Made by a program: the position numbers and the translations under genes
In this document: positions 15,649 through 24,009 of the stretch, in pieces
How the letters are laid out: each line of letters starts with the position of its first letter
Position numbering within the stretch: the stretch's first letter is position 1
NCBI GenBank assembly: GCA_016793465.1
Contig: JAEUJW010000029.1
Coordinates: 6,999-70,998 of the forward strand
Reading direction: 5' to 3'
Source: Myxococcales bacterium
GTDB lineage: Bacteria; Myxococcota; Polyangia; Nannocystales; Nannocystaceae
Length of the DNA: 64,000 nt
The notes under the pieces: generated by a model
What the model was told of the DNA's origin: nothing
The model's input: only the letters and a program-made list of their open reading frames with translations
The model's database searches: none

Positions 15649-16998
15649 ATGGCTGCTGCGATGGTGAACCATGCGCCGACGAGCGCCGACGGCGAGCTCG
15701 TCGAGGCGCTCGTCGCGGCGATGCTCGAGACCGACGGCCCGCGCCTGCGCATCGAGGGCGCCGTCGCCTGCGGGGGCGTCGGCGCCATATACAGCGCCTT
15801 CGACCGCGTGCTGCAGCGCCGCCTCGCCAAGAAGACGCTGCTGTCGGCCGCGCGCGACAACCCCGCGCTGGTGCGCGCCTTCCTGCGCGAGGCCAGCATC
15901 ACCGCCCAGCTCGACCACCCCAACATCGTGCCGGTGCACGACTTCGGGGTCGACGAGCACGGCTCGCTGTACTTCACGATGAAGCTGGTCGAGGGCACCA
16001 CGCTCGCCGAGCGGATCTCCGCCTACCACGCGGCCGCCGGCGACCGCGAGCGGCTGCTCGCCCTCGTCGAGGTCGTCGCCCGCGCGTGCGAGGCCCTCGC
16101 CTACGCCCACGAGCACGGCGTGCTGCACTGCGACCTCAAGGCCGAGAACGTGATGGTCGGGCGCTTCGGGCAGGTCTACCTCATGGACTGGGGCTTCGCG
16201 CAGGTCATGCCGCGGCGCCCGGGCCAGGACGCCGCGCGCCGCGTGCGTGACCCGCTGCCGCTGCCCGGCCTCGACCCCGAGGGCTTCGCCTTCGGCACCC
16301 CCGGCTACATGTCGCCCGAGCAGGCCCACGGCCGCCTCGACGCCATGGACGAGCGCTCCGACGTGTTCTCGATCGGCGCCCTGCTCTACCACGTGCTCGC
16401 CGGCCACCCGCCGTACCACGGCGAGACCAAGCTGTGGCGGGTCCTGCAGGCCCAGCAGCGCCGCTTCGCGCCGCTGGTGGCCAGCGCCCGCCCCGACCGC
16501 CCGCGCCCGCTCGAGCTGATCCGCGTGGTCCAGCGGGCCATGGCCCGCGACCCGGGCGAGCGTCACGCGAGCGTCGAGGACCTCGCCGCCGACCTGCGCC
16601 GGTTCCTCCACGGCGGGGCCAGCCCGGTCGTGCGCGTGGCCGCCGGCACCACGATCGTCGCCGAGGGCCAGGCCGCCGACTCGATGTTCATGATCCAGTC
16701 GGGCCGCTGCGAGACGTTCGTCGCCGACGGCGACCGGCGCGTGCGGCTCGGCGAGCTCGCCGAGGGCGACTTCTTCGGCGAGGGCGCGCTGCTGGCGGCC
16801 GAGCGGCGGCTCGTCGGCGTCGCCGCGCTGACCGACGTGGTCCTGCTCGAGGTGCCGGCCGCGACGCTCTCGCAGGAGCTCGGCGCGCTGCGCCCGTGGG
16901 TCCGCTCGCTGCTCCGCGAGCTGGTGCGCCGCACGCGTTCGACGCAGCAGCGAGAGATCGGCCGCGCCCGCGGTCGCCGGCGCTGGCGGCTGTGGTGA
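15649..16998 (+). CDS. Ser/Thr protein kinase with C-terminal cyclic-nucleotide-binding domain
   Basis: A 449-residue cytoplasmic protein. Residues about 35-315 form a Hanks-type kinase: GGVGAIYSAF glycine loop, LAKK lysines at 61-62, HCDLKAEN catalytic loop from 160 and DWG at 180. HCD in place of HRD and DWG in place of DFG mark a divergent subgroup; the catalytic Asp and metal-binding Asp are kept. Residues about 325-420 form a cNMP-binding beta-roll with the FGEGALL phosphate cassette. No transmembrane segment is seen, so it is probably activated by a soluble nucleotide. Start 15649 is favoured; ATG 15661 is also possible. Confidence 0.85.
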   Translation: MAAAMVNHAPTSADGELVEALVAAMLETDGPRLRIEGAVACGGVGAIYSAFDRVLQRRLAKKTLLSAARDNPALVRAFLREASITAQLDHPNIVPVHDFGVDEHGSLYFTMKLVEGTTLAERISAYHAAAGDRERLLALVEVVARACEALAYAHEHGVLHCDLKAENVMVGRFGQVYLMDWGFAQVMPRRPGQDAARRVRDPLPLPGLDPEGFAFGTPGYMSPEQAHGRLDAMDERSDVFSIGALLYHVLAGHPPYHGETKLWRVLQAQQRRFAPLVASARPDRPRPLELIRVVQRAMARDPGERHASVEDLAADLRRFLHGGASPVVRVAAGTTIVAEGQAADSMFMIQSGRCETFVADGDRRVRLGELAEGDFFGEGALLAAERRLVGVAALTDVVLLEVPAATLSQELGALRPWVRSLLRELVRRTRSTQQREIGRARGRRRWRLW

Positions 16999-17050
16999 CG
17001 CCCCGACCGCGTGGGCGGCGATTCCCGGCCATCGTCGCCGCGAACTGCGT

Positions 17051-17056
17051 TAGGGT
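17051..17056 (+). promoter_or_regulatory. -10-like box TAGGGT before a mini-ORF
   Basis: TAGGGT lies 7 nt before an ATG at 17064 that opens a 12-codon reading frame overlapping the P1 peptidase start. Confidence 0.35.
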
Positions 17057-17063
17057 GGACGCC

Positions 17064-17102
17064 ATGCCCGTCGCCGACACCCGCACCGAGGCGCGCCGAT
17101 GA
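17064..17102 (+). CDS. 12-codon upstream reading frame coupled to the P1 peptidase
   Basis: ATG at 17064 reads MPVADTRTEARR and stops at TGA 17100-17102, which overlaps the ATG of the next gene (17099) as ATGA. With a -10-like box 7 nt upstream, this would be a leaderless mini-ORF delivering ribosomes to the peptidase gene. No other evidence that the peptide itself matters. Confidence 0.3.
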   Translation: MPVADTRTEARR

Positions 17103-18271
17103 ATGTCCCGGCGCCCCGCCTGTCAGGCCCCGGCGGACGGCCGCGGGCCCGCGCCCTCGGCCTGCGCCTCGGCCGCTACTCGACCGGCACGCACAACGCG
17201 ATCACCGACGTGCGCGGCGTCCGCGTCGGCCACGCGACCCTGATCGCCGGCAGCGGCCCGCTGCGCGTCGGCGAGGGCCCGGTGCGCACCGGGGTGACCG
17301 CGATCCTGCCCAACGACGGCGACATCTTCGAGCAGCGCTACCTCGCCTCCGGCTTCGTGCTAAACGGCGCCGGCGAGGTCTCCGGCCTCACGCAGATCAT
17401 GGAGTGGGGCCTGATCGAGACCCCGATCCTGCTGACCAACACGCTGTCGGTCGGCACCGTGTCCGCCGCCACCGTGCGCCACATGGTCCAGCGCTACCCG
17501 GGCATCGGCGACGTCCACGACGTCATCATCCCGGTCGTCGGCGAGTGCGACGACTCGTGGCTCAACGACGCCGCCGGGCCCCACGTGCGCCCCGAGCACG
17601 TGTTCGCCGCGCTCGAGTCGGCCGCCGCCGGCCCGGTCGCCGAGGGCAGCGTCGGCGGCGGCGCCGGCCTGATGACCTGCGACTTCAACGCCGGCATCGG
17701 CACCGCCTCGCGGGTGCTCGACCCGCGCGAGGGCGGGTACACCGTCGGCGTGCTGGTGATGAGCAACTTCGGCCTCATGCGCCAGCTCCGCGTCGACGGC
17801 GTCGCCGTCGGCGAGGTGCTCGAGCCGCGCTACCGCCACCTCGAGAAGCGCATCCGCAACGACGGCAGCATCATCGCCGTGGTCGCCACCGACGCGCCGC
17901 TGCTGCCGCTCCAGCTGAGCCGCCTGTGCAAGCGCGCGGCCCTCGGCATCGGCCGCGTCGGCTCGCACGCGGCCCACGGCTCGGGCGAGATCATCGTCGG
18001 CTTCTCGACCGCCAACACCGTGCCCCGCCACTGCGACGCCATGACCTACGAGGTCCGCGCCCTGCTCGACCAGCGCATCAACCCGCTCTACGAGGCGGTC
18101 GTCGAGGCCACCGAGGAGGCGATCGTCAACTCGCTGTTCGTCGCCGACACCATGGAGGGCCACTCGTCGCACGTCGCGCCCGGCCTCCCGTCGGAGGAGG
18201 TCGTCGAGATCGTCGAGCGGGTCCGCGGCACCCTGCGCGCCCATGGCCGCGCTCCGAGCGAGCGCCGCTGA
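17099..18271 (+). CDS. P1 family (DmpA-type) self-processing aminopeptidase
   Basis: A 390-residue N-terminal-nucleophile hydrolase. Family landmarks are the start ITDVRGVRVGHATL, TNTLSVGTV, CDFNAGIGTASR and the self-cleavage site NDGSII, where cleavage between Gly256 and Ser257 would free the catalytic Ser of the small subunit. DmpA enzymes release N-terminal D- or L-amino acids from peptides and esters, and some act on beta-amino acids. No signal peptide is seen. It overlaps the preceding mini-ORF by ATGA and converges on the TolC gene. Confidence 0.9.
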   Translation: MNVPAPRLSGPGGRPRARALGLRLGRYSTGTHNAITDVRGVRVGHATLIAGSGPLRVGEGPVRTGVTAILPNDGDIFEQRYLASGFVLNGAGEVSGLTQIMEWGLIETPILLTNTLSVGTVSAATVRHMVQRYPGIGDVHDVIIPVVGECDDSWLNDAAGPHVRPEHVFAALESAAAGPVAEGSVGGGAGLMTCDFNAGIGTASRVLDPREGGYTVGVLVMSNFGLMRQLRVDGVAVGEVLEPRYRHLEKRIRNDGSIIAVVATDAPLLPLQLSRLCKRAALGIGRVGSHAAHGSGEIIVGFSTANTVPRHCDAMTYEVRALLDQRINPLYEAVVEATEEAIVNSLFVADTMEGHSSHVAPGLPSEEVVEIVERVRGTLRAHGRAPSERR

Positions 18272-18293
18272 GGCGGCGACCGTGAGCGGCGCG

Positions 18294-18316
18294 CGCGACC
18301 CCGCGGGGCCGTCGCG
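18294..18316. terminator. hairpin between convergent genes
   Basis: CGCGAC (18294-18299) pairs with GTCGCG (18311-18316) around a self-complementary CCCCGCGGGG core, in the 47-bp gap between the P1 peptidase and TolC stop codons. Confidence 0.45.
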
Positions 18317-18318
18317 GG

Positions 18319-19617
18319 CTACTCGCCGCCGACCTCGACCGCGTGACGGACGTCGAGCTCGGCGAGGCGGGCCTGCACCGCCAGCTCCACGTCGCGCAGG
18401 CGCATGTCGCGGACGCTGAGGCTGGCGTCGGCCAGCTCGAGCACGCCGAGGCGGCCGTCGCGGTAGCCGCTGGCGGCCTGGCGCAGCAGGGCGTCGGCGG
18501 CGTCGTGGCTCAGCTCGGTGTAGCGCTGGGAGGCGTCGCGGCGGCGCTCGGCGGCGAGGTAGGCGGCCGCGAGCCGCTGCTCGGCGGCGACGACGAGCGC
18601 CGCGGCCGCGCGCTCGGCGGCGCGGGCCTCGGCGCGCGCGCGGTCGACGAGGCCCTGGCCGCGGCTCAGGATCGGCAGGGGGATCGAGAGGCCAGCGCCG
18701 ACGTCGACCTGCCCGGGGCCCTGGCCGAAGCCGGCGGCCACGCGCAGGCCGAGGCCGGGGAACACCTCGCGGCGGGCCAGCCGGACCCCGGCGCGGGCCG
18801 CCTGCGTGCGCGCCCGGGCCGCCGCGAGGTCGGGCCGGACCAGCATGCGGTCGCGCAGCGCCGCCAGCGACGGCAGCGCGGGCCCGCCGAACACGTCGAT
18901 GCGCGGCGCGCCGCGCAGCTCGTCCGCCCGCGGGCCGACGGCGACGGCGAGCTCGCCGCGGGCGACGCTGACCGCGGCCTCGGCGGCGCGCAGCAGCGCC
19001 TCGGCGTCGGCGAGCGCGAGGGCCATGCGGGTGGCGTCGTAGGCCGGGGCCACCCCCGCGGCCACGCGCGCGTCGACGATGCGGCGGCTCTCGCCGAGGT
19101 CCTGCAGGGCGGCGCGGCGGACCTCGACCTCGCGCAGGGCCGCGGCGAGGCGCAGCATGCCGGCCTCGACCTCGAGCTCGAGCGCGCGGCGCAGGCGCTC
19201 GCCCGCGAGCGCGACCGCGGCGGCCTCGTGCCCGGCGACCGCGCCGCGCAGCCGCGGGGTCGCGGTCACGGGCAGCCACTGGCCGACGCCGACCACGAAG
19301 GTGCCGGCGCGGTCGTACGAGCTGGCGCGCACGCCGACGAAGTAGTCGGCGGCGAGCACCGGGTTGTCCCACAGGCGGGCCGCGGTGACCCCCGCGCGGG
19401 CGGCGTCGACGCGGGCCGCGGCGACCTCGAGCAGCGGGTGGTCGCTGCGCATGACCGCCAGCGCCCGCGGCAGGTCGAAGCCCGGCCCGTCGTCGGCGAC
19501 CAGCGGGTGGTCGCTGCGCAGGACCGCCAGCGCCGGCGGCAGGTCGAAGCCCGGCCCGTCGTCGGCGACCAGCGGGGCGGCGGCCGCCAGCCACGCGAGC
19601 GTCAGCCCGGCGATCAC
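18319..19617 (-). CDS. TolC-family outer-membrane channel of an RND system
   Basis: A 432-residue protein with the long amphipathic, Ala/Arg/Glu-rich helices of the OEP/TolC family, two related halves, and a signal-like start IAGLTLAWLAAAAPL. It would form the outer-membrane duct for the adjacent pump. A 23-residue segment near the N-terminus (PLVADDGPGFDLPxALAVxR) is duplicated in tandem before the first helix. The start is GTG at 19617, overlapping the stop of the RND pump gene (GTGA). Third gene of the adaptor-pump-channel operon. Confidence 0.85.
   Translation of the reverse strand: MIAGLTLAWLAAAAPLVADDGPGFDLPPALAVLRSDHPLVADDGPGFDLPRALAVMRSDHPLLEVAAARVDAARAGVTAARLWDNPVLAADYFVGVRASSYDRAGTFVVGVGQWLPVTATPRLRGAVAGHEAAAVALAGERLRRALELEVEAGMLRLAAALREVEVRRAALQDLGESRRIVDARVAAGVAPAYDATRMALALADAEALLRAAEAAVSVARGELAVAVGPRADELRGAPRIDVFGGPALPSLAALRDRMLVRPDLAAARARTQAARAGVRLARREVFPGLGLRVAAGFGQGPGQVDVGAGLSIPLPILSRGQGLVDRARAEARAAERAAAALVVAAEQRLAAAYLAAERRRDASQRYTELSHDAADALLRQAASGYRDGRLGVLELADASLSVRDMRLRDVELAVQARLAELDVRHAVEVGGE
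19432..19569. repeat. 69-bp tandem duplication inside the TolC gene
   Basis: Two nearly identical 69-bp units (19432-19500 and 19501-19569) encode 23 residues each. A third partial match begins at 19570. The repeat keeps the frame. Confidence 0.9.
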
Positions 19618-22600
19618 GGGGCCCTCCGCGCGGCCGGGCCGCGGTAGAGCACCGGCAGCAGCAGCAGCACCAGCGGCGTGACGATCAGCAGGCCGGCGAC
19701 GATGGCGATGGCGAACGGCCGCTGGGTCTCGCTGCCCATCGCCCGGCTGGTCGCGGCCGGCATGAGCCCGAGCAGCGCGAGCGCGGTGGTCAGCAGGACC
19801 GGGCGCAGGGCCTCGCGCGCGCCGCGGAGGTGGGCGCCGGCCGCGTCGACCGCGGCGGCGCGGTCGATGGCCCCGCACAGCACCACGCCCGAGAGCACGA
19901 CCTGCCCGAGCAGGGCGATGCAGCCGACCGCGCCGCTGACCGAGAACAGCTCGCCCGCGGCGCGCAGCCCGGCGACCGCGGCGAGCGCGGCGACCGGGAG
20001 GAACGCGGCGATCACCAGCGTCGGCCGCAGGCGGCGGAAGTTGGTGTAGAGGATGGCGAGGATGACCAGCAGCGCGAGCGGCAGGGCGACGCCGAGGCGG
20101 CGCATGGCCCGGCTCTGGTTCATGAACTCGCCGGTCCACACCACCCGGGTGGCCTCGGGCAGCTCGAGGCCGTGCAGCGCGGCCTGGGCGTCGGCGACGG
20201 TGCCGCCGAGGTCGCGCCCGCGGACGTTGAACTTGACGGCGACGAACCGCGTGAAGTCCTCGCGCCAGATCGACGCGCGCCCGGGGGCGAGGCCGATGTC
20301 GGCGACCTCGCCGAGGGTGACGGCGTCGCGCGGGTCCGACACGACCAGCCGGCGCAGCGCCTCGGGGTCGGCGCGCAGCTCGTCGGGCAGGCGCACGGCC
20401 ACGCCGTGGCGGCGCTCGCCGTCCCACACCTCGGTGGCGACGGCGTTGCCGAGGGCCACGCGGAGGGTCGTCTGCACGTCCTCGACGCTGAGGCCGCGGC
20501 GGGCCAGGGCGTCGCGGTCGAGGGCGATGCGCAGCTGCGGCGCGCTGCCGGCCTGGTAGAGCGCGAGGTCGGCGACGCCGTCGACGGCGGCCAGGCGCGC
20601 GCGGATCGCCTCGGCGGCGGTCGTCATGGCCTCGAGGTCGTGGCCGCGGACCTTGACGACGACCTGGCCGATGACGCCCGAGATGGTCTCGAACACGCGG
20701 TCGGTGATCGGCTGCGAGAAGTTGAGGGCGACGCCCGGCGTGTCGGCCAGGCGCGCGCGCAGCTGCTGCTCGAGCGCGCGGCGGGTCAGGCCCGGGCGCC
20801 AGCTCGCCTCGGGCGCGAGGTTGACGAACAGCTCGGCGTTGTTGGGGCCCTCCGCCTGGGTGGCGTCCTCGGGGCGGCCGACGTGGGAGAGCACGTCGGT
20901 GACCTCGGGGACCTCGCGCAGGCGCGCCCGCATGACGCCGACGTGGCGGCGGGTCTCGTCGAGGGCGATCGTCGAGGGGAACACCGCGGTGATGTAGAAG
21001 CCGCCCTCGTTGAGCTCGGGCAGGAACTCGCTGCCGATGTCGCGGGCGTAGGCCGCGAGCCCGACGCCGGCGGCCAGCAGCGCGACCCCGGCGGCGCGGC
21101 CGAGCCCCTGCAGGCGGGCCAGCGCCGCCGCGTAGCGCTCGCCGAGCCGGGCGAGCCAGCGCGGCGGGTCGCCGCGCACGCGGCCGCGCAGCAGCGCCCG
21201 CTCGAGCGCCGGGACCACCAGCAGCGCGCCGAGCAGCGCGCCGAGCAGCGCGAACGCGTAGGTGTAGGCCATCGGCGCGAAGATGCGGCCCTCGACCCGC
21301 TCGAGCGTGAAGATCGGCAGGAGGGCGGCGACGATGATCAGCAGGGCGAGGGCCACGGCCCGGGCCACCCCGCCGACGGCCGCCTCGATGACCGCGCCGC
21401 GCTCGCGGGTCGGCGCCTGGTGGATCGCGTGCAGCGTCGCCTCGAGCACGACGATCGCGCCGTCGACGAGGATGCCGAAGTCGATCGCCCCGAGCGAGAT
21501 GAGGTTGGCCGGCAGCCCGAGCCAGCGCAGGCCGACGAACGCGGTCAGCAGCGACAGCGGGATCACGGCGGCGATCACCAGCACCCCGCGCAGCGTCCGC
21601 AGGAACAGGTAGACGACCGCGAGGACCAGCAGGGCGCCCTCGGCGAGGTTCTTGCCGACGGTCCCGAGCGTCGCGTCGACCAGCCACGTGCGGTCGTGGA
21701 AGGTCACCAGGCGCACGCCCGCCGGCAGCTCGCCGGCGTTGAGCTCGTCGATGCGCGCGTGCAGGGCGGCGAGCACCTCGCTGGGGTTCTCGCCGCGGCG
21801 CAGCAGCACGATGCCCTCGACGACGTCGTCGCTGCCGCCGCGGCCGACGCTGCCGCGCCGGGGCGTGGCGCCGTCGACGAGCGTGGCGACGTCGCGGAGG
21901 TAGATCGGCACGCCGTCGACCTCGCGCACGACGGTGAGGCCGAGCTCGGCGGGCGAGCCGATCGCTCCGAGGCCGCGGACCACGAACTCCTGGCTGCCGA
22001 TGCTGACGTGGCCGCCGCCCGCGTTGGTGTTGCTGCGCGCGAGCGCGGCGTGCACGTCGGCGACCGAGGCGCCGGCGGCGGCCAGGCGCGTGAGATCGAG
22101 GCGCACGTGGAACTGGCGCTCGAACCCGCCGAACGTGACGACGTCGGCGACGCCCGGCACGGCCCGCAGGCGGCGCTCGACCACGAAGTCCTGGACGGCC
22201 CGCAGCTCCTTCAGGCCGCGCGGGCCGGCCAGCGTGTAGCGGAAGATCTGGCCGACCGGCGTGGCCTGCGGGCCCATCTCGGCGTGCGCGCCGTCGGGCA
22301 GGTCCGCCGCGCGCAGGCGGTCGGCGACCAGCGTGCGCAGCTCGAAGTCCGACGCGCCGTCGGCGAACGTGAGGGTCACGAGCGCCAGCCCGAACACCGA
22401 CACCGACCGCAGGTCGACGAGCCCCGGGGTGCCGGCGAACGACCGCTCGAGCTCGAGGGTCACGCGCCGCTCGACCTCCTCGGCGGCCTGCCCCGGGTAC
22501 ACGCCGACGACCTCGACCATCGGGTTGGTGACGTCGGGGAACGCCTCGATCGGCAGCGAGACCAGCGCGCGCGCGCCGAGGGCGGCCCACAGCGCGGCGG

Positions 22601-22655
22601 CCAGCAGCACGAGGGGCCAGCGGCGCACGGCGAGGCGGGTCAGCAGGGTGAACAT
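19614..22655 (-). CDS. RND efflux pump, CzcA/CusA (heavy-metal) type
   Basis: A 1013-residue inner-membrane pump with the twelve-helix RND layout and two large periplasmic loops. The N-terminus VSLPIEAFPDVTNPMVEV and the TM4 sequence DFGILVDGAIVVLEA, with the Asp/Asp/Glu relay, are typical of the HME-RND branch (CzcA, CusA). Substrate is likely a metal cation, but by-eye reading cannot tell zinc/cobalt/cadmium from copper/silver. It begins 8 bp after the adaptor gene and its stop overlaps the TolC start, so the three are one operon. Confidence 0.9.
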   Translation of the reverse strand: MFTLLTRLAVRRWPLVLLAAALWAALGARALVSLPIEAFPDVTNPMVEVVGVYPGQAAEEVERRVTLELERSFAGTPGLVDLRSVSVFGLALVTLTFADGASDFELRTLVADRLRAADLPDGAHAEMGPQATPVGQIFRYTLAGPRGLKELRAVQDFVVERRLRAVPGVADVVTFGGFERQFHVRLDLTRLAAAGASVADVHAALARSNTNAGGGHVSIGSQEFVVRGLGAIGSPAELGLTVVREVDGVPIYLRDVATLVDGATPRRGSVGRGGSDDVVEGIVLLRRGENPSEVLAALHARIDELNAGELPAGVRLVTFHDRTWLVDATLGTVGKNLAEGALLVLAVVYLFLRTLRGVLVIAAVIPLSLLTAFVGLRWLGLPANLISLGAIDFGILVDGAIVVLEATLHAIHQAPTRERGAVIEAAVGGVARAVALALLIIVAALLPIFTLERVEGRIFAPMAYTYAFALLGALLGALLVVPALERALLRGRVRGDPPRWLARLGERYAAALARLQGLGRAAGVALLAAGVGLAAYARDIGSEFLPELNEGGFYITAVFPSTIALDETRRHVGVMRARLREVPEVTDVLSHVGRPEDATQAEGPNNAELFVNLAPEASWRPGLTRRALEQQLRARLADTPGVALNFSQPITDRVFETISGVIGQVVVKVRGHDLEAMTTAAEAIRARLAAVDGVADLALYQAGSAPQLRIALDRDALARRGLSVEDVQTTLRVALGNAVATEVWDGERRHGVAVRLPDELRADPEALRRLVVSDPRDAVTLGEVADIGLAPGRASIWREDFTRFVAVKFNVRGRDLGGTVADAQAALHGLELPEATRVVWTGEFMNQSRAMRRLGVALPLALLVILAILYTNFRRLRPTLVIAAFLPVAALAAVAGLRAAGELFSVSGAVGCIALLGQVVLSGVVLCGAIDRAAAVDAAGAHLRGAREALRPVLLTTALALLGLMPAATSRAMGSETQRPFAIAIVAGLLIVTPLVLLLLPVLYRGPAARRAP

Positions 22656-22663
22656 CGGCGGCC

Positions 22664-23785
22664 TCACAGCAGGGCGTCGAGCTCGCCGTCGAGGAGCACG
22701 CTGTCGGCGACGACCACGCGCTCGCCGGCCGCCAGGCCCTCGACGACCACGACCCGGCCGCCGAAGCCGGGGCCGAGGGCCACGCGCCGGCGCTCGAGCA
22801 GGCCCTCGCCGACCGCGACGAACGCCACGAACTCGTCGCGCCGCAGCAGCACCGCCGCGCGCGGCACCACCGTCGCGCCCGCGCCGCGGACCACCGCCCG
22901 CACGCGGGCCGCCATCTCGGCGCGCAGGCGGGGGTCGACGCCGGTCGGCACGCACACGGCGCTGGCCGTGCGCGTGGCCCGGTCGAGCGTCTGCACCACC
23001 TGCATCAGCGTGCCCGCGTGGGTGACGGCGCCGAGGGCCGGGACGGTGAAGCTGCACGCGCCGCCGTCGCGCAGGGCGGCCGCGTCGCGCTCGGCGAACG
23101 CGGCCATGGCGACCAGGCGTCCGGCGTCGCCGATGAGGAACGCCGGCTCCTCGTCGTCCGGGCTCACGCGCTCGCCGGGGTCGAGCGTGCGCAGCAGCAC
23201 CTGCCCGTCGGCGCTGGCGCGCAGCACGAACTCGTCGGCGCCGGCGCGGTCGGCCCGCACGGCGCGCAGGCCCTCGCGCACGCCGCGGAGCTCCGCCTCG
23301 CTCTCGGCCAGGTCGGCCTGGCTCTGGACCAGCTCGCGCGGCGAGCTGGCGCCGTCCTTGACCAGCCGGCGGTAGCGGTCGACGGCGTCGCGGCGGGCGG
23401 CGATCGTCGCGTCGAGCCGGCGGACCTCGCTGCGCAGGCGGGCGACCTCGGCGCTGCGCAGGCGGGCCAGCGCGTCGCCGCGGCGCACCGACGCCCCCGC
23501 GGTCACGTGCACGGCCTCGACGTAGGCGGCGAACGGCACGCGCACCGCGTAGGCCGCGTCGGGCGCGAACTCGAGGCGACCGACGCCGACGAGCTCGGCC
23601 TCGACGTCGGAGACCTCGACCGTGGCCAGCCCGAGCCGCGGCCACAGGTCGGCGCGGACCTGCATGCGGCCCGCGCCGTCGAGGCTGTAGGCCGCCTCGT
23701 AGGCCGCGGCCCCCGGCCCCGGCCCCGGCGACGCGCAGCCCCACGGCAGCAGCAGCGAGACGACGAACGACACGAGCAGTCGCAT
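22664..23785 (-). CDS. RND periplasmic adaptor (membrane fusion) lipoprotein
   Basis: A 373-residue membrane-fusion protein. After the export signal MRLLVSFVVSLLLPWGC (candidate lipidated Cys17, unusual lipobox) come a barrel-sandwich hybrid strand region, an Arg/Ala/Glu-rich helical hairpin (about 120-180), and beta-barrel and membrane-proximal domains ending GLAAGERVVVADSVLLDGE, the usual CusB/CzcB ending. It links the pump to TolC. The ATG at 23785 has GAGGGG 2 nt upstream, rather close. First gene of the operon. Confidence 0.85.
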   Translation of the reverse strand: MRLLVSFVVSLLLPWGCASPGPGPGAAAYEAAYSLDGAGRMQVRADLWPRLGLATVEVSDVEAELVGVGRLEFAPDAAYAVRVPFAAYVEAVHVTAGASVRRGDALARLRSAEVARLRSEVRRLDATIAARRDAVDRYRRLVKDGASSPRELVQSQADLAESEAELRGVREGLRAVRADRAGADEFVLRASADGQVLLRTLDPGERVSPDDEEPAFLIGDAGRLVAMAAFAERDAAALRDGGACSFTVPALGAVTHAGTLMQVVQTLDRATRTASAVCVPTGVDPRLRAEMAARVRAVVRGAGATVVPRAAVLLRRDEFVAFVAVGEGLLERRRVALGPGFGGRVVVVEGLAAGERVVVADSVLLDGELDALL

Positions 23786-24009
23786 GACCCCTCGATGGTG
23801 CCGCACGCCGGGCCGCACGCCGACGAGCTGACGGCATCGTAATCAAAGCTTCATCGCGGCGACCTCATGCGCGCCGCGCCCCGCGTGAACGCGAATTCAT
23901 CGCGTCTTCACGGCGGGTCGCCGCTCGTCGGAGCGGGCGAGCGCGGCGGCTCCCGGGTTCGCGGCGTCGTGCGCGTCGCCAGGCGCGGCCCGTCGGGGTC
24001 GCGCCGCCT

